64,000 nucleotides of DNA. Source: Acanthopleura granulata. Lineage: Eukaryota > Mollusca > Polyplacophora > Chitonida > Chitonidae. Location: positions 10,030,277 to 10,094,276 of the forward strand of contig JABBOT010000010.1 of NCBI GenBank assembly GCA_016165875.1, in the 5' to 3' direction. The notes below the pieces were generated by a model. The model was not told where the DNA came from, ran no database searches, and saw only the letters and a program-made list of their open reading frames with translations. Below, piece by piece: positions 35,745 to 47,600 of the stretch. A program made the translations under genes and the position numbers. Each line of letters opens with the position of its first letter. Position 1 is the stretch's first letter.

Positions 35745-38700
35745 CATACTGGCCCCAGAAACACAACGTCGTCTTAAGCTAATCAAGTACTTCAGCTTTA
35801 TCTTATGGCCTATTTCATGATCACAGCAGTATGTTCCATGTCTGGACAGTATGTCAGGATAGTATGACGATACTTTGTGTTAAAACAGAACGTTCAGAAG
35901 TTACAAACTTGGAACAGCCAACAGTTCTAAAGTTGAGACAAAGTATGTGCTAAGTTGAAGTCATCTATGATCGACATAGGACTTACGTCAAAATTTCTAA
36001 CACCTCATAAATGGTGTCTTGAGACAGATGTGTAAAAATTTCAACTTCCAGTACAAAAATAGCTGTGTGGAATCATCCCCATGGGATTGCAATTTGAAGA
36101 CCAAGTCTCTGTTCCCCTGAAAACAGCACTAAAACATGAATAAAAACAAAGTGATTGGTGTCATCCTTACAAAATTTATTGGATAAACTGTTCAAGTTAC
36201 AACTGGCCATAGTATTGGTATCTCCGCCTTCTGCCAGACGCTGAGTAGGGGCGTCCTGACAAATGGCATCATAGACCACGAGCCGGTCTTACAGTTAGCT
36301 GGGGCACAAACCTACAGAGCCGTCATCACCTGGGTAGTAGTGGTCACTGGCCAACGTGGACAAGCTGACTGTAGGAGAAGCACCACTAGTGTGGACAATA
36401 GCAGAAGTCCTCTGAGTGCAGAGAACAGACATCAGCTAACACATTAAGTCACCACAGTCGGATTTATCCCGGTCCAACAGTATCTTGGTAGAAAAACAAC
36501 ACTTTCTTCAGTCTTACATATGAGTAAAATAAAGAACAGATAAGAAGAAACGATAATTTAAAAAGGAAAAAAAAATACTATCTGCAAAAATAAACACAGG
36601 ATTTCTTGCAGGTAGTTACAAATGTTTACATGAGCTCACCTATACCTCCATCAAGGTTCAAATACAAAACCCATCATTAGCTGGATACAGGTATACATTG
36701 TACAAGGCTCTGTTTTTCCCAATCGCTAGCACTCTCTACACAACTTCATCTTCACATTTTAATATATTTTCCAAATCTAGAGTTGAGTCCACATTCACAG
36801 AGAAACCAAATTCATGACATCAGCTTGGAACATTTCTAGAATCTCGATGTGTATATACATGCAGACAAACATAGGTGACCTTCACAACAGATTCCAAAGA
36901 TACTTTCACAATGCCAACACCAAGTCCTGGAACTGTAAGGTAGGGGATTGAGCCCGAGTTTACAGCATATCCCCCCTTCAGTTTGCCAGCCAGGCCTCTC
37001 TGGTCAAAAGTCCATCACAGTTATAACCACCAAAGTTAACAATTTTATCCTTCTCCATGGGCAGAACAGCTTACAAGTTATCAATACAGACACATCTACA
37101 ATCAGATTTTGATTGTCCATATAGCTTTTTGATCCGTGGAGTCAAACAAATACCCATTTGGACACTTAGACGTTGCACTGATTTTAAATCAGCTAGAAAT
37201 TCACCTGCACAGTCTAAGTTGGAATATGACTCGTTGAAGGGATAATGCCATAAACTTGATTCCCCCCTCCACTAAAAGGCTAAGCATAAAGACTAAACCA
37301 TGTAAGACTTTTGAACAATGAGGCCTGCCCCACAGAAATGTTAACACCTCATCAGCACAGAGACTAGTTAATTCTCTACTTCACTGTGCTTCATGGAGGT
37401 ACTGCGGTCCTTGCCTTTCCAACCTTCATTCCAGTTGAACTGGCTCAGTTTTTGATTCCAAGTGGTTTGACTAGAAAGCTAAAAAAATGAACAATATATA
37501 TATATTACAAGTAGACAAAATATAGATATTATGAAGAATAGCCGTCTGGTTTGTAATGGACGAGGATATATATAGAGGAGAGTGTACCTGCATCGGGGGA
37601 CACAAAATCACTTTCTCACCAGCTCAGGTCACTTTTTCTCTATTTACTTGAGCGTTTTTCCTGTACATACATACATATATATTTTTGTTATTTTTTATTC
37701 TATTTGTTAAATCTTTAAATTTAAAACTATCTTAAAGTGAAAATTGCGTGCTTAAAGTGAATACTATAAGTAGGCCCCAACTAGATTAGTGTCACTGTGA
37801 ATAATACTGACTGGCTGAATGACCGAAGCCACCGGATCAGAAAGAGTAAAACCCTGGGCATCATTTCCAGTAACCTACAATGTCTACAGCAGCTGACTAT
37901 CACCCTGGACTGCGATACTTTTATTGACAGAACCCTGACAAACCAGTAAACTGTCTCCCACTGACTCAAGCATAGAGCAATACAAATTACCTGTTGAAAA
38001 ATTTTGGATATAACATCCACTGACCCAACACAGAAAAAAAAAAAACTTCTCCAAATATTCGAGAAAAAATGACTAATACGGGTAAAGGTTAATGTCTGTA
38101 ACACTACCTTTTCTTTCACAGATAAAATAAATGATTACTGCACATAAAATAGACAATAACAAGAAACTGATCCCATAAACATAAATTGCACATTTCCACA
38201 ATGCTAGGGATAAACTAAATTCTACAGTATTTGGTATCAAGAGTTTCTGGCAAAATAGTTTAGTTTATAACTAACAAGTCTTTCATTCTATCAGTTGGCT
38301 ACAAGAAGACATACCTTTCCAATAAAACTCCACAACCATTGATGAACAACATGGACAACAGAAACAATACAACAGTCTTTTGGAAACTTCAACATATTAT
38401 AATAAAACATTTCACTCTCTTTAACACAATACAAGTTTACATAAAGCTAGTTACCACAGTCCAGTATTCAAGGCCATCAGGAGAGCAGAACATACCAGAG
38501 CTACTTTCTGCTTGCTGTACATGTAGCAACTCTGCCAATTGTTGAACATCCATTACACATTAAGTACAAATCAACCAGTAATGGCCAACTATCATAAATT
38601 TACTCTCCATTTCTTAAAGATGAGAAGGCAAATGCGTTTTCAGAAACTACAGGGAATAACAATGCCTGTAGTCATTGCCACATGTATAACACCACCTACA

Positions 38701-39790
38701 GAGTTGTTCCCCTTAACAGTATATATTTTTTTTCTTTTTTCTTCTAATCAAGTCCTACAGAGAGAATGTATGGGATAAATCTACAAGAAACAGCAGGGAA
38801 TTCTATTAGAACACAGCGATTAGTGCAATCAGCAGCAGGTTTCTCTAGTGTGCATGTTTAACCATCTACTGAGAGAAAAGTGCTTCATCAAGTACTTAGT
38901 CTGTATGGATAGATAGGCATTTCATTATATACTTGTCTGTATAGATTGAAAAAGAACCCCTCATGAAATCAGCCTGTAATGATAGCAAAGCTGAGCATTA
39001 TGTAAATTACTCATAGAAAAGGTGAATAAAATGTTTACCCTGAGTTACGGGACAGATAAAGTATGACAGAATTTCATGCTCAAATCGTCACAAGAAACTT
39101 ACCATTAGGTCCAGACGAAAAATGTCATCCAGACCAGTTTGGTAGAAGAGTTGATGAATTAGACAAAACAATTTCTTACTTATCAAACGTTAGTTTGTGT
39201 GAAAAAATAAAGCATCACTTTCAAAGTCTGTATGAAAATTTCTTGCAAAAAGAGAGCATGTCGTTCTATTTTGTTCAAACGACAGTGCTGTAGTGTAGAA
39301 ACATGATGGACAGCAGGATAATGAGCCAGAAATAGCCAGGCACAGGTAGATATATCTGGAAATAAGGTTCATCAAGATGTCAATAATCTTTTGTTAATGT
39401 AGACCACAGAAATGTAGCATCTGAGCACAGTAAAACCTGACAGCCTCTGAGCTTGAGTCTTGCAGGCAATGCCCTCATCAGCACTATCCTTAAGCATTCA
39501 CTGCCCGTCACCTCTACACACGGATTCTTCACAAATAATAAACTTACACATCTCGGCCAGAGAAGATCCCAAATCATGCCCTTAAATTACACCAGGGGCC
39601 ATTTTGGCTCAAGAGAAATCATTTGAATTTACTACTGTAAATAACAATTGCGACCGTAATGTGATCAAATGAAAACAAAGACATTGAAGATGCTGTTTTT
39701 TTCTTCGCATTTTGGAAATGGCTACAATGTACCACACTCAAGTGATGTATAACTTGTTTGGTTTCACCTCCTGTCAACACTAAAGCTATT
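35745..39790. other. Spacer / possible distal 3' region of SPTLC copy B
   Basis: AT-rich sequence without a supported gene. It lies downstream of the terminal exon of the minus-strand SPTLC gene and could hold a long 3' UTR, but I see no decisive poly(A) site. Confidence 0.35.
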
Positions 39791-39794
39791 ACAA

Positions 39795-40080
39795 CTATTG
39801 CACCTGAAACTTCTTAACAGTTTTCCATGACATTCTGAAAAATTTAGTTACCACCACCATGTCATAAAGCTGTGACAAATCTATTGCACCTTATGGTTCT
39901 TAACAGTTTTCCATGATATTCTGAAAAATTTAGTCACTACCACTATGTCATAAAGCTGTGACCCAACTATTGCAGCTTGAAGTTTTTACCATTTTCAATC
40001 ATGCTTCCCTGATGTCAAGAAAAACTTTGCTACTGCTATCATGTCATAAAGCTGAAGTAAAAGTATTGCACGTTACAGTT
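39795..40080. repeat. 86-bp tandem repeat, about 3.3 copies
   Basis: 'ctattgcacc', 'agttttccatga.attctga' and 'catgtcataaagctgtgac' recur with starts at 39,795, 39,881 and 39,967, and a partial unit near 40,063. Copies one and two are close; the third is diverged. Confidence 0.85.
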
Positions 40081-40084
40081 CTTA

Positions 40085-41391
40085 CCTTTTTCCACAAAGC
40101 CTTAGAGAGGAGTTGAGAAACTTAAGTACCAGGTCACAAAGTTTAAGTTCTATATGTTTTCTAAAGCAATCAAAACTTCCACATACCTTCTTGATGAGGG
40201 AACCCTGACTCAAATTTATCACTCTTTGAGCAAAGGAGCCAATTTCTAACTGGTCCTGAATATATTTAGCCAAAAGGCATCACAGTAACTCTGCTTACAA
40301 GTGATTCCTGACTGTCTAGTGTTTGTAACTTATCCACAATTCACAAATTAAAACAAGTGGTCTAAAAAAGTAAAGGCAGAATTGAAGCAACAGTCATCTT
40401 TGACTTGGTTATCCTGTAGGAAATAAAGATCTTATTGATACCACAGAAAGTTCCTAATTTTCAAAGTTGTACCACAGATTCATTTAATGAATTCTCCCTA
40501 TAATGAATTCCGTACAATCGTAAATCCAAAGACAAGCCTTACCTAGCACTCTTTTGTGTTCTACATGTGGTTCTCACTCATATAAAGCCATTAATGGATC
40601 ATTTAAATATAAGTCGGTTAACTGCTATTACCACTGGGTATACATCCACTCAAACCTGACTAGATTTACATACAGCCTTTTTCCATGACACAAAAAATAT
40701 ATATAAAACACAGTGGGCTTGGATATGGTTGACAATGTCAGTGAATTTGGTACAACTGCCACATGGTATTTGGCCCAGGAAAGTGTGAAGTTCAATAGAA
40801 CTTTACATGCAAATCAGATGAAAAAAGTTTGCTTTTTTTTTGTGTGTTTTTTTGTATCTCAATCCCACTATACTATGTGATTGTCAATCTGGCAAGTTAC
40901 CATAAACAGAAATTATTATGCGCTAAAAGTATTAATAAAAATACTAAATGAAAACTCAAGTATTTGATATACAGACATGTATGCCATGGCCAAAAACGAA
41001 GCTCTCTTAGGTTCAAAAGCTATAACCACAAGTTTGTAAAAAGAAACAGCCAGATGAAATTAGCCTTTTGATTTCTGTGGTAAAATCTGAGTACAATGTT
41101 AAGAAAGTTTGGGATAGCTGATCAAGATGGCATCTCTCTGCAGCAAGGAAAATCTGAAAAAAAAAAACAAACAAAAAAAAACCACATAGCAGAATAAACA
41201 CCAGTTACAGAACACAACACAATTGATGCACCTTATTAATCTGATTCTGGAAAACAGCTACATTGGTTGCGCAGTCCAAATCCAGAACTTAACAGAAAGA
41301 ATAACTCGTGTGTTTCCACAGAATAATGCCCTCAGATTATGCTTGTATAAACACGTTGCAAACAGGCTAAAAGGTTAAAGAATTACCCGCT
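40085..41391. other. Spacer downstream of SPTLC copy B
   Basis: AT-rich, with T- and A-runs near 40,840 and 41,160. No gene supported; part of it is probably 3' UTR of the minus-strand gene. Confidence 0.35.
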
Positions 41392-41541
41392 GAACATGTA
41401 CACTCACCACATGCTGCACTGAAAGCTGATCTAATCATCATCCTCACTGAAGTCTGTACACCTAACTAGTTGTACATGTACACTCACCACATGCTGAATT
41501 GAACACTGATCTAATCATCATCCTCGCTGAAGTCTGTACAC
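41392..41541. repeat. 80-bp tandem duplication over the SPTLC copy B stop codon
   Basis: 'acatgtacactcaccacatg', 'ctgatctaatcatcatcctc' and 'tgaagtctgtacac' occur twice, 80 bp apart (41,401 and 41,481). The copy at 41,481-41,541 contains the functional end of exon 12. The other repeats the last codons and stop in the 3' UTR. Confidence 0.85.
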
Positions 41542-41600
41542 TTCCTTGAGGATAGCTTGAGTCGCAAACGAGTTCCCACTTCTTCAATGATCGTCAATGC
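41511..41600 (-). CDS. SPTLC copy B, exon 12 (terminal)
   Basis: 90 nt. Encodes [20 protein letters not shown] and an acidic end (SEDDD) before TAG at 41,511-41,513. Confidence 0.9.
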   Translation of the reverse strand, partial: ALTIIEEVGTRLRLKLSSRKCTDFSEDDD

Positions 41601-44600
41601 CTGAACAAAGTAAAAAAACATATGGAAGTAAAACTAAAAATTACTTCACATTCTGCTCAATATATAATTTTTGAACACTTACAAATTTACTTTATGGAAG
41701 TTTTCTTTTGTTTAATGCCATTATTTTGGTAAGCGTACTGTAATAGTGACCTATCAACTTTATAACACTTTTGAGCTCAGAGTAAAAATGGGCCGGTACA
41801 ATGAATATGAACATGATCCTGAATTTTTCGATATGTCCAGTTTTCAGGAATAACACCTAAAGAAATACTTTAAATGATTACATCCATGAAGTCTTCAACA
41901 AGGAAGGCAGCAGATATTGGCAGAAATGTTTACCGATACCTGTACATAATCATATTAACTTCTGGCTGCTGTATTAGAACGGATCCACCTGGTTGTTGTA
42001 CTTCACAAAAACTGACCTTGTCAAGTGTTTCCTTGGTGTGCGAAGCTGACAGACAGAACCTGACTCTGGACTCTATGATAGGAGTGGCGGGAAACCCAAC
42101 AACAACAACGCCAAGGCCACGCTCCAGAGCCATCCGACCAAAAGCCCTGTCAACGCGAAATGCACTTTACAGTTACACTCACACTGTACACACGCAGATT
42201 CTTTCACATGCAGGAAAGCACACTAGCACGTGCTGATACATTTACATCAAGGTGACTTTTCTATCACCTAGACAACCTGGAACATTACATGTACCATATC
42301 AGAGACCTCGTATTCTAGATCTCGCAATCTTCTAAGCCTCAAGGTGCAATATTAAAATCCTTTGTTTTACATCTTGAGTAAATAAAGACCATGAAAACAA
42401 ACACACACACACTTAAGTATGATATTGGACTCACAACAGCATAATCCCCAAGATCATGGCACATGTATCTAACGCTTCTTTTGTAACTTACCCTGCTTTT
42501 ATAACTTACCCTACTTTTGTAACTTACCCTACTTTTGAAGGTAAAAACAGCAGTAAAGGCACCACTGGCGAGTCTTTGTTTCCATAGATGATGAACCCCA
42601 TCTCCTGTAATCTTCTCCTCATGTAGCGGGCATTCCATCTCAGCTGAGCAATACGTCTCTGGCCTAACAACCAGAAAATCAACAATGACTAAAATGTCCA
42701 TGGTTACTCTTCTTTATCACATCAACTTACAGAGCTTCTGTGCTATGTAACTCACCTGGAAATATTTCCTGACCTGATAAAGTCAAACTGTTGGAAGCCT
42801 TTTCATATTTGTTATATACTTTGTCACAATTCCATTTTCACCATACCAGAGAGTTGCTGGACTTTCTTCTTGTCATTTGCATGTTATTCACTTACTTGCA
42901 TGGTATTCAGTACCATACTCAAGAGTTCTCTCCTGATATGATGGTGGTCTGGGCTATCAGTGCCGGAAACAGGCGTGTCTGCAGTAAAGTGTACCACAGA
43001 CTGTGGCCAAGTTCCTGATGAAGTCTCTCTGGCTTAGAATCTGGGTCAAAGCAGCCAGCACTGGATTTGAACATAAGACCTTGCAGTCTAGCCACTTTTA
43101 CAGCAGGAACAGAGAAGCTTCAGCATAAATACGCTCACCGATACTGACCTTCATTGGAGCCGTCTTCTCCCATGATGATCTTCATGGAGCTGATAATCTG
43201 CTGGGCCACTGGTGCTGGCATGACAGACGAGTAGATAGAACTGTGAGAGTACACTCTCAGGTAGTTGATCAGCTTCTGAAGGAGCAAATAAAGCAATGAA
43301 GACATGGTATGAAAGCACCTGCCAGGAACTCGGGCCAGAACAATTCCCAGGGAAATCAGCTGTCATGGGAATGGTGGAAATTATGGGGAAGGCACATATC
43401 ATATATCACAACTTGGACCACTTGTGCAGAATAGTGACTTTTTATGATAAATATTTATAAATATCTATAAATTAATCAAGATTGTATGTGAAACGGAAAA
43501 TTGCTGTTTCCTGCCTCGCTCATCTGGGCGAGGCTGGCTAGCACAACAAGGACAATATTTATTACGCAATATGACCAAAGAAGCAGAAATCATTTACAGC
43601 ACAAAGAAACAAGCTTGGGTGTCAATAATGATGCATTAACACTATCATTTACATCATAATATCATGTTTGCTGCTCTGGCAAATCTGTAAACAAACATCA
43701 CCAGCCATCCCAACAAAATGTGTATTATCAGAGCTTTCTAGCATGTCCTTAATCTACAAGTGTAAAGATCTGCTGACCTTTGTACCCCCAATGTAGCCCC
43801 CAGCAGCACCAAAACTCTTGGTCAGTGTCCCCATGAGGATGTCCACATCCTGTGGGTCCACGCCAAAGTAATCCACTACCCCTCTGCCTCTCAGACCGAT
43901 CGCCCCAATGCTGTGAGCCTCATCCAGGTACAAGTATGCCCCGTACTTCTTCTTCAGGCGGATTACCTCATCCAGGCGCACAATGGAACCTTCCATGCTA
44001 GGGACAATATAAATCAGAGGGCATATGGTCAGGATTATCACACGAAACACACACAAGGCATATCAACTGTTACACTACCAGCCTTAAGGCAGGCAATGAA
44101 ACCTTCCATGCTGAAAACAACATAAATCAGAAGGCATAAGGTAAGGATTGTTACCTGATTATCAGAACATTACTCTGGTAATCTGGGAGTGGATTTACTT
44201 ACAAGTAAAATAGGAGATCTACGTACACATAGAACAATGGATCTACCTAAAAGTAAATCTGGGAATCTACATACATGTAAATCTGGGAATCTACCTACAT
44301 GTAAATCTGGGAATCTACATACATGTAAATCTGAGGATCGACCTACATGTAAATCTGGGTCTCTGCCTACATATAATTCTGAGGATCTACCTACAAGTAA
44401 ATCTGAGGATATACCTACACATAAATCTGGGAATCTACCTACATGTAAATCTGGGAATCTACATACATGTAAATCTGAGGATCGACCTACATGTAAATCT
44501 AAGGATCTACCTACATATAATTCTGAGGATCTACCTACAAGTAAATCTGAGGATATACCTACACATAAATCTGGGAATCTACATACATGTAAATCTGAGG

Positions 44601-47600
44601 ATCGACCTACATGTAAATCTGAGTATACACCTACGTTTAAAACAGGTTTATACAATTTCCCTTTAGAGGTTACCAGGGACAGAGAGCAACTTTTTAGGTG
44701 AACAGTGTTCATTGAACTGGTAAATGACTACAATTTCCAGAGCACTTCACAAGTCACACTTTGCTTCACAAACAGATCACCAGGCAGATTCTACATTAAA
44801 TATGCATTTTCCCTTTACATATGGTATTGGATTTGCTTTTGCTATCAACAGAGACTGCAGGTATGTCTGGTATCTGCCATAATGAGGCCTACATAAATGC
44901 CAAAGCCTAAGTATTACAATTAACTCCAGAACAACAGAGGCAGGAATAATGTTGCTGACATGGCCAGCATTTTTGTCAGGATCATGACACGGTCACATGA
45001 TGGCCACCGTGGTACCCACTCTTCCTCACCTTTGTATCACGCCAGGAGCCATTGTGGTATCCACTCCTCCCCATCACTGTATCATGCCAGAGTCAATATG
45101 GCCATACAGGAATGCTACACCTATAATTTGCGATCAGTGAACATCTGACGGCCTGTGAATTATCTAAAAGTCAGGTGTGGCTCTTTCAGGTGGTCAGAAA
45201 CGGCATGTGTAAGTGGTGGGCTGCAGAAAGCTGCCTGCCACGACTGTCCTTGTACCTGTACACTTGATCAGCATGGCTTCAGTAAGCATTTACCCACAAG
45301 GTCATCTGAGCCGATATTTTATGGGCCAGGGAACCACTGACTGAGGCTGCCATTATCATCAGGGGTTGGGTAATGTTATAGAAGATTTATGATTCAATAA
45401 GCATACATGTGTGGTCAAAGGGGTTTTATCTAAATTGCTCAACTTGCAAAATAAATAAATATTTCACAAATCAATATCCACAATAATACAACAGGCAACT
45501 GCTGGAATTCCAGTTTATCAGAAACTCCAAGACATGTTCTTTAGACAAGCTCTTCACAGTGCTGGTTGATGGTAAAATTTCACAGAACTAACACTTTGAA
45601 TGCAGCTGTCAATAAATCTCGTTTTGATGTCAAAGGAACCAAACATGCATTCTAATCTAAAACTGACAGCGAGAGTTGAACTTTCCCAAAAAAGGGTGCC
45701 TTCATGTTAGTTACCACTTCCAAAGACAACAAGAAAAACTATCACCACCTCTCAAACCAAGACTCCAATATATGTATATACAATTACATCTTTGTTAGTA
45801 TCACACGCTCCACTCAAAATGTCTCTGCCTAGAGGCTCTACCACAGAATGTCTGCATGAATGAATTATGCAACCTCAAGCAGCAAAACTGTTGCATGTGG
45901 TGTATATTTAATCCATCCTTCTAGAGGCCAGGGTTAACTTGCTGCTATCCAAATCACGCAGCAATCTGCCTCACCCTACAACTGTCAGACACCCATGACT
46001 AGGCACTGTTATCCTCATGAGACACTGTAAGTACAGCCTAACTTTTTCATCATATAATAAATAAGTTACATGTATTTCAACTCTGCCTATTCTTACCTGT
46101 AAACACCCTCAACAACGATGATTATTTTCTTCCACGGTCGTTTTGTTCTTGGCTGGCCCTTCACAATGGCTTCTCGCAAACGTTTCTCTAGCATTGCCAT
46201 GTCTGGTCAACATAACACAGAGTTGGATTAATGCACTGAATTGTCAAGACATGCCAGCTGGTAATTCAGATAATGCATGTATACATAATTCATATGCCTG
46301 CTCTGGTCCTTAATAACTATGAAATGCCAATATAATAAAACATATTCTGAGGCTTTAATTAAGTGCCAGGAGAGAAGCGTCCAAAAACTCTTCATATCTG
46401 ACTCTCGCTTCAAAGGGAAATAACTGTGCAAATACCCCACTACAAGATCTACCTGGACATCATCATCTACACAGTCCCCAAAAGATCTTCGAATTTTGGA
46501 AATTGTATTGTAAACATGGATGGGATAAAGCCTTGGAAATAACTGATCTTATGCAATGTCAATTTCGCATTTCAAATATACATGTAGTCTCCATAACGTC
46601 TATGAAATTAAGAGAAAACCTGCCAAAAACTGTCTGAGGACACTTCTTCAGAAAAACTGTACTGGCAGACAGACATGCTGATCACTACAGCTACCCACAT
46701 TGTACAGAAAGGCGATAACAAATGATTGTGGTACTACATGTATGGTATGAAGCATCACTTTTTCAGGAATTCTGATTCAAGTCTGTCCAGACAAACTGTG
46801 GAGTTCAGGTACTTACTGTTATGTTTAAAAACCCTGATGGTTGCCCCTGACAACCTGGAGCCGAGGACGAGCGAGGTGTGGTTGAGTTCATCGCTTAAGA
46901 TGAGGCAGCCCTGAAGAACAGACAACAAGTAATAGCACATGACACGTCTTCCACAGACAACTGTACATTGATTATGTCATGTTAGGATAATGTTCAAAAG
47001 GCCTTTTTCACATTTTGTGCCGGCAAGACATTGTTAATGCGTGCAAATAATATGCACACCAGCCATCCGGACTCACTGTGTTGAAATATCGATGCGAGGT
47101 GACCACAACAGAGTGTAGCATTGCCAAATATTTTTTCAAGCATATCAAAGTAAACTTCTAGAAGAAATCATTTTCAAATACTCATATTTAAGCATGTGGC
47201 TTGCAAAGCAGCTTTATTAATGCACAATTTCATATAAACCATGACACTGAAATTCTCCAGTATATATGTAATATCTGGAATGATATCAACCTCCTGTTGC
47301 CTGCATTTATCTGTCTGTCTATTTAAAGTTAGGTATGGATTTGGACAAAATTCTTAACATGATAAATAGAACCATTTTAGTAAAATTTGGTGCTGACCTG
47401 GATTGGGATCCAGGTCATGGAATTATTTTAACAATTATTCACGGCTGACAGACTATACATGTAGGACAGAAATGCACACGAGTGCAGATATCTGTACACT
47501 TGGTTTGGGCAGAGGCTTGTGCCCTCTGAGTGCTTTCTTGTCATTCAGGCAGACAAGACATTAACACCAACAAAAAACCATCATCTCCTTCGTGAATGCA

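Noticed and set aside
36283..36375. Minus-strand frame ending DHYYPGDDGSVGLCPS before TAA, after an acceptor-like 'ctcctacag'
   Set aside because: It looks like a C-terminal exon, but I found no upstream exons on that strand that would join to it, and the SPTLC gene already has its own terminal exon.
39063..39293. 76-codon frame in the spacer downstream of SPTLC copy B
   Set aside because: Charged and helical in look, but short, with no domain, homologue that I recognise, or splice context.
44170..44712. Long open frames on both strands
   Set aside because: They are created by a 24-bp minisatellite whose period is a multiple of three.
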